A stretch of 64,000 nt of DNA from Hofstenia miamia (taxonomy: Eukaryota > Xenacoelomorpha > Acoela > Hofsteniidae), in NCBI GenBank assembly GCA_900660155.1, contig CABFPE010000697.1:225998-289997 (forward strand), read 5' to 3'. Position numbers and translations under genes: made by a program. The notes below the pieces were generated by a model. That model searched no databases and was not told where the DNA came from. It worked only from the letters and a program-made list of their open reading frames with translations. This document shows positions 23,400 through 36,189 of the stretch, in pieces; the stretch's first letter is position 1; every line of letters begins with the position of its first letter.

Positions 23400-24075
23400 T
23401 TGTTTGTATTTGTTTGAATTTTAAAATTTGCGAAATTTTCAAGCCGAATAAAATCCATAAAATAAGTATTTCCGAACTATGCTATAAAATTCGGTTATAA
23501 AGTGAAATGGTTTATGCCTTAATTTTAATCTCTCTAAAAACTATATAATTTAATGAAATCACAGTAAGTACTATTTTAACTGAAGCTTAGATATATTAAT
23601 ATTTTAATCAAAGCTCAGTAATATATAGAAATAAGGACTTTCAAAAGATTTATGCAAACTATCACAACAAATTTGTTAGATTCATAATAGAATCTCTATT
23701 TTTCTGTTTGTTGTAAACATGCATCTGTTGTGGGAGAAATACTAAACTGTACTTTGGACATTAATTGAGGTTGTCTAAATGAAATGTAATTAGTTCATAT
23801 TAAAGTCTTTCAAGCAAATCGCTTCCAGATGAAGTCTAATATTTTTAGGAAATTTTGCATTATCTGTTTGAAAAACGGTGTGATGTAAGCTGAGAGACAA
23901 AATAAGAAGAATATTTTACTTAACCCATTATGCCCAAGAAGAATAATGTCAAATACTAAATGCTCATGGGCACGTTTGCCCAAGGCAAAATTGGGGTGCT
24001 TGGAATACAAAATTGAAAAAAAAATAATAAATTTAGATATATATATATGGAATTGCATTCCATATATCAAAAACA
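23400..24075. other. Non-coding DNA
   Basis: No supported gene; a short TA run at 24037-24048. Confidence 0.5.
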
Positions 24076-24765
24076 GTCTGTTCTAAGTTCTCTGTAGTTA
24101 GTGTCATTGCCTTCCATTTATATAGGCGCAGACATTTTCAATGGGGCTTAAATCTGGACTTTACGGAGGCCAGCATTATTTGCAACACCATTTATTTCGA
24201 ACCACTTCATAACTGCTGTCAATCGATGAATGGACAATTGTCATCTTGAAAAATTTTATCATCACCAATAGTATTAATTCCAGCATTTTCTAATAAGTGT
24301 AAGTACGCTGCACTATTGCACTTTTTTGGTGCTTTCAGAAAGCACACGAGAACCATTGCCAGTGATACAGCCCCAGAACATAACAGAAAAACGGCTCGTG
24401 GGTTTCAAAATAGTATTCTTGGCATCATATCGAGTGCCTGACTTGCGTCATGCGTACACTCGTCCATCACTGTGCAGGTTGAACTTACACTCATCACTGA
24501 AATTTATTCGTTTCCAGTCTAAGACATTCTGAGCTCTGCGCTCTTTTGCGCACTGCAGTCTTTTCCTGCGGACAGCCGGTGAAATGTGGATTTTTTTAGA
24601 TGCAGCGCGTCCAGTGAATCCCAAATCATGAATTTCTTTACAAATCGTCTTCGTACAGGCAGTTTTCGTACTGAAACTATTGAAAATGGTTCTGACTTGC
24701 TCTGCAGGTGCTTTATTGTCTTTGGCTAGAATTCTCCCGATGTGTCGTCGATCTCTATTGTCCAA
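24076..24765 (-). pseudogene. Tc1-like transposase, broken
   Basis: The best frame (24765-24448, minus) gives the second helix-turn-helix region and catalytic domain start: MDNRDRRHIGRILAKDN, RAASKKIHISPAVRRKRL, VLDWKRINFSDECKFNLHSDGRVYA, where FSDE holds the first catalytic Asp. Other frames continue with FWGCITGNGSRVLSES, then FQDDNCPFI (second Asp), then SPDLSPIENV-like residues (third, Glu). This order is that of Tc1-type DD34E transposases, which cut and paste DNA at TA sites. Several stops and frameshifts separate the pieces and the first helix-turn-helix is missing. I could not find convincing terminal inverted repeats. Confidence 0.9.
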
Positions 24766-26245
24766 TTGACACAGCCCAAAGATGTGTCAATGTGCTACCC
24801 ACGTATCGCCCAATTATAATATCAATACGTCTACATGTTTTGGCTTTACAAAAAAATATTCTCAAACACGCTGGGATTTAAACACATATACAGTGTATTG
24901 AAGAGTAAAAATAAACAAATAGTACTACAAAGTATTTTTATGCTGAACTATAAAAAATAATCACAAGCAATATATAACTCTTTTGCAAGCATGCATGCAT
25001 AATGTAATTCAATGACCCAATCCTCATCTACATTTTCTTGAACATAGACGCAACATATCTATATATGCTTGTATACCTCTTTATTGCTTGAATCAAATGT
25101 AGTTAGAAATGTGACCGAACACATGTATTGGGATGTGTCAAACCAACCTATTTACAGCCCTGAAATGCATTAGGCCTATTGATTGATGAAAATTTTCTAT
25201 CTATTGTATACATATATGCATATGTATTTCGTGATACATTAACCTTCATGTAGACGTAAAATAAAATTACCAACATGACACATATAATGTTGCACTAAGC
25301 CAAATAAAATTAACTGTTTTGCTTAATATCAGTTCCATTTCACTGTCATCTTCTGATATTGCGTTGATAAAACAATCATACTTATGTAGATTATGTTGCA
25401 ACGTAAGTATCTTAAGTTGGTAACTTCAGATGACGTTCCATTTCACTAAAATTGAATTAATGTAACCTATTTTATAAGGTCACATAAGCAGTGCAGTGTC
25501 CTATTGGGATAACTAGGACTCCGTTTTCAGTTAAAGATTCATCAACAGGCCACTTAAAGTATTTTCAAGCTGTATGTTGTGCTGTCAATTATAGCTATGC
25601 GATATATACATGTATAATGGGATGCGCAATTGCTTAGTAAATTGACAAAATGTGTTGATAAATATTCTTATGGCAACAAGATTTAGTTATGAATTTTAAA
25701 TGTAAATTAAACTTCTCAGTGATGTCAACAAAAGTACTTAATTTGGTTCTTGGCATAAACCGCATTGGTAGGTGTTATGGCGGTTTAAGTATGCTTCGAT
25801 AATAGCCCACTAGCAGGTTTTCTTGTTAGGTCAAGCGATTTTAGTTAAACAACGCTTAGGGATACGAGCACGGACAAACCAACGGACTTATTTTTATGGG
25901 TATCGGTTCTGGGCCGGGCAGAGCACGGCCTCGGGCACTACCCCCATATTATATCAATGTGATACTTTTTTAACATTTGAGCAACATAGACTATTGTATT
26001 GGTAGTAAGGATAACAAGCTCTTTATTCATTAATAAATAATGACAAAGATGTGCTTACATATAATTTACAAAACTAACAAAAAAAACTAACAAATAACAA
26101 AATTATTAATTGGAAGCATTTATCAAACAAAACAATAGTGTTCCCAGGCATGCATTTTTTTAGAAGCACCTACTATGTTCTGGTGGCTTAAAAGGTTATG
26201 TTTTAACGCTTTCTTGAAGATATTAATATTTTGTGACAATCTAAT
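24766..26245. other. Non-coding DNA
   Basis: No supported gene. A G/C-richer stretch at 25760-26000 reads CACGGACAAACC...GGGCCGGGCAGAGC and has no recognisable product. Confidence 0.45.
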
Positions 26246-26613
26246 TTGATCCATGACCCTACCCAACCCATAGTATGTTTATCCATGACCAGAACAATGG
26301 GTCAGACAGTCAGCTTTTGACCCGATGTGTATTTGCAAATATTTGAAAAACCTAACATGCAACAATGTCATTAACCTTAATTTATGAGTAGGTTTTAAAT
26401 AGCATAGTAGTTTGTATACTAAATGGAAATATATGGTTAGTTTTCCATTAATATTTCAGGGAAATACGTCAAATGATACATTTCCCTGACCCGGCAATTT
26501 TCAAAATTTTGACCCATGACCCGATCTGACCCGAGGAAGTCTGCCACAAACCGATAAGACCTACCTATTATTTGACCCAATACGCGGGTCGGGTCGACCC
26601 CTTTGCAACCTTG
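26246..26613 (-). mobile_element. GGGTCG-rich hAT-type MITE, copy 3
   Basis: Same orientation as copy 2 and more diverged. Minus-strand start CAAGGTTGCAAAGGGGTCGA. Shares the internal TAGTATGCAATCTACTATGC-type core with the other copies. Confidence 0.75.
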
Positions 26614-28473
26614 ATACATATCATGCACATAGAAACAATGTTTCATCCTAAGAAAAGTCTAGCATATTACAATTATGATAATATGGCTTCAATTTCAATG
26701 TGCTGAAATGATTAGGATTTTAAATGGCCATTGAAAATACATGTAATATTGTCATTCTCTTACAATGATAATTCAAAATGTCAATCTTAGGATGCGAAAA
26801 ATTTACTAAGTGAACAGAAAAGTAATCAATAACCGCATGTAAATGTAAAGTAATCACAGCTATGAAGTTCACAATTTTTTAGGCAGCTGTTTTTTGATTT
26901 AATATGATGGATAGCTTTACATGAAAAATTTGTTTTAACATGAACCCAAAGAAAATATTAAAGGATTACAATTTGGAACACACAAGACCATAAGAAATTT
27001 GAATAGTATCCCAGAAAATCCTCCTGTGATGAAATACTCCAGGTAACAACTACTGTGTGATCAGAAATTTATGAGGAAACAATTTCAAATCTTTGACTAG
27101 GATTGTTATTATTTATGATTTTTTCAATTGCAACTTTGCAGTCCCCTTTCTTATCTTTGAATTGGGATTGTATTCAATTTTTCTTCCACATGTTCAATGC
27201 TTCACAGTGTTTTTCCACTGTTCTTGTTTTTCATAATACCATTTTTCTTCAATTTCTTAAATATTACCTCACTAACTCTGAGATCCCTTGATGCTTCTGA
27301 AATTCCTTTTACTTCAACTATTGCAAACTGCTTATGGTCTGTGAACTGCAACATTAATGAAGGCAATGAATGTATTTAATATAGCTTACAACTATTGGAA
27401 GTGAAGTATACACACCAAAAGAAATTTTGAAATTTTTGCAATCAAGAAGTCTAATTTCACCATTATACCTGTTATAATTTATTATTTATCGATATTTAAA
27501 TCCCTAAACATTGTTTTGGAAACCCTGTTGGACATTCTGCATATGATGTTAAAAAACTATGTTAATTCTATGCCATTCAAAACATAAAAAATTGAGAGTG
27601 ATTATTTTTACTTTACAGATATACTATTACTTTTCATTATCAACTAAGGATTGATAAAAACATTAATAATCATATCAAACTTGATGATTTTGCACATTTG
27701 TGGAACCTAATATTTCAAAGGGTATGGGCAGGGGACTTGGCACGTTTAATACCATAATTTTCATTTTTGCCAACACTTTTTGTAGCTCATCGTCGTACCG
27801 CGTTATTCCAACCACCACTAAAAGACTATGTGAGTAACCTTATAGGAGTTATGAATTGGTTTCCTGTAAAAATGGAAGGTGTGTGTTTGCTCATACGTTA
27901 CAGAATCACAATGTGAACATTTTAGTGGATATCAAGGCAGAAATATAATTATGACGCACAGTCTTACATGTTATAGTTTGAAATAAACAAGTTTTAAATA
28001 TTATAAGAATCAACTTAAAGAGAATTATGTCACTCAAACGCAAAAGTGCTATAACCAGCCCGAGTTCCATCCCCTACACTTCAAGATAAATCTTAAAGGT
28101 ACTTAAGTATGCCCCCAATAATGTGTATGACAACAATTATATACATTTGATTTAAAATGCAATTTTAGATCGTAGAAGTATAACATTATTAATCGCTTTT
28201 TTATAAAAATATTAAAGCATAATCCATATTTATTAATATACTTATTAGGTAACCTGTTTAAATAGCAGTTTCTACTGTTAGCAATGCCTATTAACTAAGC
28301 ATAACTCACATTTCATTTTAAACAATTCTCTTTAAATTGATTATCATTGGATAGTCATCAGCAGTATTGTATTTGTATTTTAGTGAAACGATTCAAAGAG
28401 ATAAGAGTCTGATCATAAAATGTGCATTCATTACGTAATCATCGAAAATAATAAGAAATGCATGAGAGTTTAC

Positions 28474-28475
<2 letters not shown>
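26614..28475. other. Non-coding DNA
   Basis: No supported gene or element. Confidence 0.5.
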
Positions 28476-28505
<30 letters not shown>

Positions 28506-28659
28506 NNNNNNNNNNNNNNNNNNNNNNNNNNNNNNNNNNNNNNNNNNNNNNNNNNNNNNNNNNNNNNNNNNNNNNNNNNNNNNNNNNNNNNNNNNNNNNN
28601 NNNNNNNNNNNNNNNNNNNNNNNNNNNNNNNNNNNNNNNNNNNNNNNNNNATATATATA
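28476..28659. repeat. (TA)n microsatellite containing an assembly gap
   Basis: TA repeats run into 145 N bases (28506-28650) and resume after it, so the gap is probably unresolved TA repeat. Another TA array lies at 28718-28739. Confidence 0.9.
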
Positions 28660-29164
28660 CACTTGGAGCCTCTAATTCACAATTTATCAGATACCTAAGA
28701 AATCGAGGGAATAATTTACATATATATATATATATATACATTTCATCACAATGTTCTAAGGCAGCATTGGATATCGAAAAGCACTCCTTGTAAGAAAAGT
28801 ATTGGAAGTAATGTAGCAGCTTCATTTTAGGTCTGAATACATATAAAACTATGTTGAATGCATGTTTACATCTTGAAATCTTCATGTGTCTACGAGTCAT
28901 GTCGATGCAAAATATCTTGAAAATTGAATTTGTAATTAAAGTTTTAATACTTGCTAGAACGTTTAAATGCTTATTGTAAATTTACTGAAGCTCAAATTAA
29001 AAACAATTGCTGTCACCGAGTTGTCAATTGCACAATAACACACCTTTTTTGCCAAAACATTTCATGCCAATGTTATACAAGTGTGAGAAACTAGTGTTCT
29101 ATTATGTACTAATGTTTATCTTGCAAATAGGAAAAAACTACTAATATTTACTTTTATAAATGCT

Positions 29165-29698
29165 TTGATGTCAAACATGAATAAGTTTGTAGTAAAAAAG
29201 CTCGAGTATAAAGAGATCCCACTTTCTCATGACTTTCATGACAGTGGCAACAAGGATGATCTTTTCTTACCACGAGAAACTATTCGCAGTTATCAAAGAA
29301 AGTTTCACTCAAGGCAAATTGGAAAAGCCCTCAATGTTTTATACTTAACCCCTCAAGAAGACGAAACAATGGAATCAGGTGTTTTCAGATTTTTATCAAA
29401 TGATGGGGATGTTTCCGATCTTCCACGTCATGGCCGAATGTTCATATTCTTTAAGAGGTTGTTTGACTCTCGTCGAATACAGCTGTCAGGCTTAGAAGTG
29501 AAGAAGCGTGAAACATATGTTCCAATAGTGGTGTCTTTTGAATTTACAATTAAAGCGCTGGCATTTGGAGAGAAAGATGAATTTATAAAAAACTTGGAAA
29601 TGGATCATTTTCGAAGATCTCTAAGAAATGGATTGCCTTACATACACAAAGCTTATAGATTTCTAACTTCTGAAATACCTGAGCCTAATTTTGAATGA
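29165..29698 (+). CDS. Unidentified 177-residue open frame
   Basis: This is the longest intact frame in the window outside mobile elements. It starts with two close methionines (MMSNMNKFVVKKLEYKEIPL) and ends with a stop at 29696-29698. The product is charged, without a signal peptide or obvious membrane segment. Notable stretches are LPRETIRSYQRKFHSRQIGK, RHGRMFIFFKRLFDSRRIQL and GLPYIHKAYRFLTSEIPEP. A possible splice acceptor (TTGCAAATAG) lies 35 bases upstream of the first ATG, so it may be a terminal exon. I do not recognise the family. It could be a host gene, a single-exon retrocopy or a captured element gene. Confidence 0.4.
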   Translation: MMSNMNKFVVKKLEYKEIPLSHDFHDSGNKDDLFLPRETIRSYQRKFHSRQIGKALNVLYLTPQEDETMESGVFRFLSNDGDVSDLPRHGRMFIFFKRLFDSRRIQLSGLEVKKRETYVPIVVSFEFTIKALAFGEKDEFIKNLEMDHFRRSLRNGLPYIHKAYRFLTSEIPEPNFE

Positions 29699-30097
29699 AA
29701 AAATTTGTAAACTGAAGCTTAAATGTCATCTCAGAAATCTATCTACTCAGGATGATGCTTAGTGTATTATTGGTTATGAATTTGAGGATATATATTAGAA
29801 ATGTCACAGAAATCATATATATATAGAAAATAAAAATCCCTGATGTGCATTTTTTGCACCGAAACAACATCAATAATGGGTACGCAACATTGAATGCTCA
29901 TAATTATTACAGGGTATAGTCAAACCCTGGTAAACTTTACACTTAAAATTATGTGAATTTTAAATAAGAATATTTTTAAAAAGGTTTTAGTAAATAATAG
30001 CTTCAAACATTGCCGTATAATGAGTGTGAATTGAGTTCAAAAACCAATTGAAGTTACATGTAACACAATATCTTATATTTTGGGACACCGATAAAAA

Positions 30098-30379
30098 ATG
30101 AAGGCATGTGTGGGTACATTAAGGAAAGTAATTTTCGATGGGCTGGTGCGGTATTTGAACAATTGGTGTGTTGCTTACACAAATTCTCTCAATACTTACT
30201 GTGCAGGTGTGAGAAATTCAAAACCAAATGCTAGCAACAACTACATGTACTCAACTTTCTGTTTATGTAAATATGAAGAAGGCACTCTTCCATCTTGTAG
30301 TGATTTAATATTTTGGATACCCTTAGTATTTCGTGAGTTAGAAGAAAGAATATATTTTCCAGAAGCCACTAAAAAATGA
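30098..30379 (+). CDS. Unidentified 93-residue open frame, doubtful
   Basis: It starts MKACVGTLRKVIFDGLVRYL and ends with LEERIYFPEATKK and a stop. It has seven cysteines and no recognisable domain. It lies 400 bases downstream of the 177-residue frame on the same strand, so the two could belong together, but nothing in the sequence proves it. Chance is possible in this AT-rich DNA. Confidence 0.2.
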   Translation: MKACVGTLRKVIFDGLVRYLNNWCVAYTNSLNTYCAGVRNSKPNASNNYMYSTFCLCKYEEGTLPSCSDLIFWIPLVFRELEERIYFPEATKK

Positions 30380-32584
30380 ATAAAAAATTTCTGAGCTGCT
30401 TACGACTAATAATGAAATTAAAATTTTAACCAAGAAGAGCAAGATATGCAGAAATTTTAAATAATTTAGAAGCTAATGGCAAATCCAGAGCAAATACTTC
30501 CTAATTAAATCACACATTTGTGCATGTTACTTGTACATGGGATATTCAAATATATCTCACAGTTAATGATTTGCAAAAATCCAACAACCAATATAACTTA
30601 ATTCAAACAAAAATCAGGAAAACAAGAACAGATATGATTAATTCCAAAAATTTGTAAAATAATTAAAATCATTATAAACGAAGGCACTTGCACTTTCTTT
30701 TATTGTAAAAATAGTTGATATTGATCCAGAAAACACATTTGATTCGAAAGTAACCTTCAAATGTGATGTTCTTAAAAATTCTTAATTTGCAGACAATTTT
30801 CAGTAGGGTCAAATTTGCAAAAAATGTTAAAATTAAGTGCAATAACTTCATTTTTTACAAGCTGTTGCTGATCTTAGCTTTATTGTTCAAAGGCTACTTT
30901 AGCTCCCAGGATGAGTTTATCCCTCTAAGCCAGACTTGTCAACGAGCCAAGCTTGAGCAACTCGTTGGATATACAGCGAGCCCAAAACGATCCTTTATTC
31001 AGTCAAGTAAATTTGTTATTCTGCTTTTTAATTTGTTTATTAAATTTTCTTATTTTTTCATTCAATATACCCTTTTTATAATCTATTTTAAAATGCTTAT
31101 TAAATAATAGGAAAAGCTATGTAAAAAACTGTGAGAGCACAATATTGTTAAGAAAATATTAAGCTAAAACGAGCCTCACTGAATAGGATTTATGTGCCGA
31201 GCTTAAAAATTTCCCTAAGCCCTTTGATTACTGTTCTATTTTAGCAAATATACTTTAAGTTGATTAATTCATAGGTGTACAAGGGATAAAACCAGGGCAT
31301 TGCAAAACCAATAAACAATTGCTGAGACTCAACTATATATTATTTCACATAAATCAATTTCCGTTTATTCCTTGTCTACACACCCCTGTTTGTTATAAAC
31401 ATAAAATTTTTTATTTTCAATAAAAAAATCAGTTTGTAGTTCAAAAAATATGATCGAATACCTAAATGCATTAACTTGATCCTGTTACATGCGTTTATTA
31501 TTCATTCTTTAAAGTAAAGTGATTAATAAAAATGAACACTTTTAGTGTTGGAAGAGTTGATCAAGTTGTGTTACAGCATGCCGTAAGTGAACAATAAATG
31601 CTTTGTTGCATTGGAACTTCATTCATTGTGTTTCTATAACTACTTTGCAATGGAATTTTTATCCAAAGTGTTGTAGCACATAATATCCATTTCATTTTGA
31701 CTTATTAGTGAAGTAGTTTCCTTTACTAAGTTTTGATGTGCACAATAATCTCAATTGTAAAAATATCTTTCAGTTGTGATTACATGCTTATCTATATCGC
31801 TTACTTATAAGTGTTTGAAATTTTTTCACACCAAATATGACCATCACAAATTGTACGAACAAGTGAAATTATTTGAAGATATTGCTAATCTAGATAGAAC
31901 TAGCTACAAATATATTCAAAATTTTAATACTAATTTTGAGTGGATAAATACAAAAGAAATGAAATTTATTTAATAATTTGTAAAAGTTTGCATATATGGA
32001 TGCACTCTCTATCAAGAACTCCTAGATTATTGCTAATTAATGATATTTTTTAAAAAACTGAAATCCTTTCCATGACTTAGAACCGATTTTAGGGATACAT
32101 TCAGTTCTTCCCATTTTGTTGTGAACAGCTAAAGAAACTGTTAACAACAAACAGCAATCAATTTGTGTTAACAGCTTTGATATTTTCTTAGATTGAATAG
32201 ATAAAAAATTCGTCGATTGGCACCAACATGGTTGCTAAGCTATATAAAAAAGCAAGGTGCTAATATCCTGCACCTGTCTTTAATTGGTATTTTTGGGATC
32301 TTTTTGGATACATTGTGGGTTGGTCCCAGATACAGGCTTTGTACCCTTTAGGGTACCTGAACCTATGGTTCAGGAACAATAATAATAGATAACTGAATAC
32401 CTCTTTATATTAGAGGGGAATAAACTCCCATGGCCATTTCTCTTTTTGGATATTCTAAATTTAGTAAAAAATACTTTTAATAAAAATACTAATTATAAAA
32501 TAAACAAATTTAATAAAAAATATAATAAGTTCAAATAAATAAACTTAATAAAATACCCAAAAAAATTATTCCATAAACAAGGTA

Positions 32585-32700
32585 TGTTTGATTAGATGTG
32601 AAGGCATTAAAAAGCACCTGCCAATTTGTTTTGATTAGATCTGATGCACTGAAAAGTGCCTGTTTTGATTCGAATGGGTGGCACTAAAAAGTGCAAATCT
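32585..32700 (+). repeat. Short degenerate tandem repeats, GATTAGAT...AAAAGTGC
   Basis: Three successive units share GATTAGATNTGA and CACTNAAAAGTGC (or GCATTAAAAAGCACC). Each unit contains a small GCACTT...AAGTGC-like palindrome. Too few and too irregular to be a CRISPR array. Confidence 0.5.
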
Positions 32701-33839
32701 AGAATAGAAGAATAAATAAAATAAAATAAACAAAGATAAACCAAAAGCAACAGAGAACCATAAAGACAAATAAACTAAGTAAACATGGTGTGCCTAGACA
32801 ACGTCAGGGTCAGTCGAGTCAGATTTCAAACTTCTGATTTTGTCTAGGCGCATTGGCCTACCAATATCATAAATGTAGTCTCACTATCAAATAATACAGT
32901 TCTATTGGAATTGGCAAAAGTATTAGTTATAGTTCGTCAGAAGAGTCGATTATGGTATGGTGTTATACCATTACGTACTATATTATGGTTACCATAATAG
33001 TATAGTAATTAAAAAATTTATAGCCATTAAGTATAGCAAATTTAAAAATATGTCTATAATATTAATTCATAAAACGTTTTTAATGAAACATGTTTTGACC
33101 AGGAAAGTGAGAAGGAAATTATTACTGCAAGATTATCCAAAAAGGGAATTGTTTCAAAAAGCATGGAGATGCGTAAGACAGAAATTTCTGTAATAGGAAA
33201 ATTGACTCACTTGAAGACGTTACTAAAAGAGTTATCATTCATGTATTTCGTAATACAATGACATTGTGTTACATTAAATAAATACATCAAGAATAAATTT
33301 AGGAAGCATTGCAATAAGAAATATTGATAAAGATGAGAAATTTCTCTAAAATAATGGTCATTACTTGCAGTTCAGTCTATTAAGCTTGACTAAAGACATT
33401 TAGAATGTTATAAGCAGATGAGATGATGAAGATGGACAATATACAGTATATATCAAAAAAAGTCTTCATCTATAGAGGAGCCATCTATCCTACAAGGAAC
33501 TGCGAGTTCTAAAGGTATGTTTTTGCCCTATTAATTTAATGTAGCAATATACTTCATTAATGTGAAATAATTCTGCTGAAGTTTATTGCACTTACAATCA
33601 GAGTTGGAAAAAACGTTTATTTGGATAACTTGTTTAATTTTTTTTAAAAAAATGTCTGAGGATTTGTTCACGAGATTAGTATCTAATCAAAAATGCAAAA
33701 AATACATTCTGACAAAATAGTGTTTAAGAGAAAGGATGAAAAATACTACTTTTAAAACGCGCTTTAAAACCAATGAGGTTTTAATGCAATCAAATCTGCC
33801 TAAAATAATTATAATTTGTTTTGTGCTACGAAAATTTCA

Positions 33840-34027
33840 ATATTGACATGCATCATAAAAAATTCTATATTTGAATAATAAATAAATCATATTAACAAAT
33901 TTTGAACTTATTTACAATGTCGAAATATTAGTTCCAATGTTTCCCATGCTGACAATTGAAATCATTTCATTGACTTTAAAATTTGTACAAAAATTCAAAT
34001 GGTAGTTATAGTGAAAAGTCAGTAACA
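33840..34027 (+). repeat. Dispersed direct repeat, copy 1 of a pair
   Basis: About 190 bp sharing TTGAATAATA, ATAAATCATATTAACAA, TTTTGAACTTATTTA and AAAAGTCAGTAA with 34695-34880 in the same orientation. Roughly 75-80 percent similar by eye; identity unknown. Confidence 0.6.
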
Positions 34028-34694
34028 AAATTTGGAAAGTGAATACAACAATAATATCAATTTTCGAGACAAAAATAGTTAAATGCTCCAGAGTATTAGA
34101 GTTTTAAAGAACTAATCCTAATCTTAGATGTTGAATTCAATTTTTTTATTTTCTTGAGTATCTAACAAAATATTCAATTATGAATATGCTTTGTCAATAA
34201 ATATTATTAAAAGTATTTGTATAAAACATTGAGTGAACATGACTTAGTAAAAAATTACAGAATTTAGCAATGTAAAGGACAGTATTTTGCACTAAATTCC
34301 AAATAAAATATTTTGACAAACTATTATGTATTTTAATAATCAGTGTTTGCAAGCAATTGTTACAATCTATAAACATACATCACTTAAACTTAAAAAATAG
34401 TTATGCAAATACACTGCTTCAAACATTTCTGGTGAATGATCATTCCTGTCCACAATATGCCACTTTTCAAGGTGAAGATTCGTAACTGCAAGTTATAGAA
34501 AATGACATAAAAATTAGATTAGAATATGACCGTATACTTCTTGTAACATGATCCAATTTTCTGTTGTAATATTAAACCAACATCAAGGTTTGGCACTCAA
34601 AATTGTATAGCGACTACTTCAGTATTGTTAATGCAGACATCTTCAATGTTTTGATTCAGTATTTGAATACCAATATAAACAAATTCATTGAATG

Positions 34695-34880
34695 CGTACA
34701 TTGACATTCTATCTTTGAATAATAGATAACTACAAATAAATCATATTAACAAGTTTTGAACTTATTTAAAATATTGATTGATTATTTCCAAGATTTACAC
34801 AGGTTCACAATTAAAATAATTTAATTGACTTAAAAATTTGTGAAAATATTCAAATCTAATTATATTTAAAAGTCAGTAAT
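34695..34880 (+). repeat. Dispersed direct repeat, copy 2 of a pair
   Basis: Partner of 33840-34027, about 850 bp downstream; gaps are small and spread along the copy. Confidence 0.6.
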
Positions 34881-35014
34881 ATTATCGGCGTCTTATCATG
34901 AGTTACTTGTATGTAATCCATTGTCTTCATAGCTGATTTGCTTGATATAAATAAATTTTAATATTAAAAAATACTTTCAATGCAATTTTATAATTAATCC
35001 AAAATTGTGTTTAG

Positions 35015-35112
35015 AACCAATTCAGAGGCGACTTAGGGGTGAGATTCATAACAATAGAGAAGCATGTGAGATGATAAGCCAGCTGGGAACTGGTATTTTC
35101 AAAAAAGCCCAA
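35015..35112 (+). CDS. Candidate internal host exon, unidentified
   Basis: An acceptor (AAAATTGTGTTTAG) is followed by 98 nt open in one frame and a GT (AAGCCCAA then GTTTGTAA). The product, reading from the third base, is PIQRRLRGEIHNNREACEMI followed by SQLGTGIFKKAQ. Its base composition is clearly richer in G and C than the surroundings, as expected of an exon. I do not recognise the protein, and no neighbouring exon was found. The donor is only moderate. Confidence 0.3.
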
Positions 35113-35895
35113 GTTTGTAATTAATGTTGGTGTTTATATAAATTTTGTAATGGTTTTGTTAAGCTTATAATTCTAATTTTTTACTTCTTTAATATTACAA
35201 AAAACCCAAAAAAATTCAAAAATTTCTTGATTATTTCTGTAAGAATGTTGAAGTAATTCTCTAAAATTTTTTATGTTTCTTTACTAAAAATTTGAAATCT
35301 TTAAAGTTTCTTTAAAGAATCTTTGAAAATCTTTCCAATTTTTATCCAAGAAAGGTTCGAGAAACTTTAAATATTCTTTGAAGATTTCAAAGAATATTCG
35401 AGTAGATTTATTTTCATGTATATGCATTACTTTACGTCTGAAGTTTGACCTTATACATGTGGGACATCTGTTTGAAAAAGCGATAATATGACAACACGCT
35501 AACACTATTGCTAACATTATATTTTTTCTTCTCTTATTTCTCAAACTCAAGTTAAAATTCAATGAGAGCATTTCTGGGTTGGTTGAGCTAAAACCTGGTT
35601 GGCAAGATCAAAAATAAAATATTTTGGTTCTTCAACTTGGGTTTAAGACTGTGTAGTGGTCAAGCAGAATTTGCCCCATACATGTAATTATAGCATCATA
35701 TACCATTGATGCAATAAGTGCTCTAGTGTTTAGCTCAAAAATATCAAGCCCATATTGAGATTAAAATTTCGCTCATAGACAGCCCTGCCCACAGCTTGGA
35801 CAATCCAGTCCACTTCCACTCTGACTGTATCATGATGAAAATCTAATGTCCTACAACAGTATTAGTTAAAATTCTTTCAATATTTAAAATAATTT

Positions 35896-36189
35896 TTTGC
35901 GTACACTTCTTTTCGAAAATTTGTGGACGATATGGGCGAAAATTTTGTTCTGGGTATCTCTGAAACCTGGCTTACAAATGAAGATCAAACTTCTTCATGG
36001 GCAATTAACCAATCAAAATTTCAACTACTTCGTGCAGGTGGAAACCCTTCCGTAAATTTTAACAAAATCAAAGAAGGCAGTGTTCTATTTCTAATTTCTA
36101 TCACGCTTAAGCCTAGATTAAAGTATGACATTACCAGTAATAACGTCTTTGAAAGTCTTTGCATTGAGATTATTAATCTTAATAATTAA
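35896..36189 (+). pseudogene. LINE endonuclease fragment (5' part)
   Basis: The frame MDDMGENFVLGISETWLTNE followed by a Ser/Trp-rich stretch carries the ISETWL motif, which holds the catalytic Glu of apurinic-like (EEP) endonucleases in CR1/L2/Jockey LINEs. The later part, VLFLISITLKPRLKYDI, matches the next conserved strand. Only the N-terminal third of the domain remains. It could belong to the same copy as the reverse transcriptase pieces at 37431-38200. Confidence 0.75.

Larger units (their letters stand above)
30380..35014. other. Non-coding AT-rich DNA with dispersed repeats
   Basis: No supported gene. It contains a short direct-repeat cluster (32585-32700) and a pair of about 190-bp direct repeats (33840-34027, 34695-34880). 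A frame near 33110-33230 ending before GTAATACA is too weak to call. Confidence 0.5.

Noticed and set aside
25760-26000. Possible gene or LTR in a G/C-richer stretch
   Set aside because: The 60-residue frame has no motif, and no matching second end was seen.
28393-28900. Several frames through TA repeats and the 145-N gap
   Set aside because: They encode only Tyr-Ile repeats and unknown residues, i.e. translated microsatellite.
32585-32700. CRISPR-like array
   Set aside because: Only three irregular units with uneven spacing, in an animal genome.
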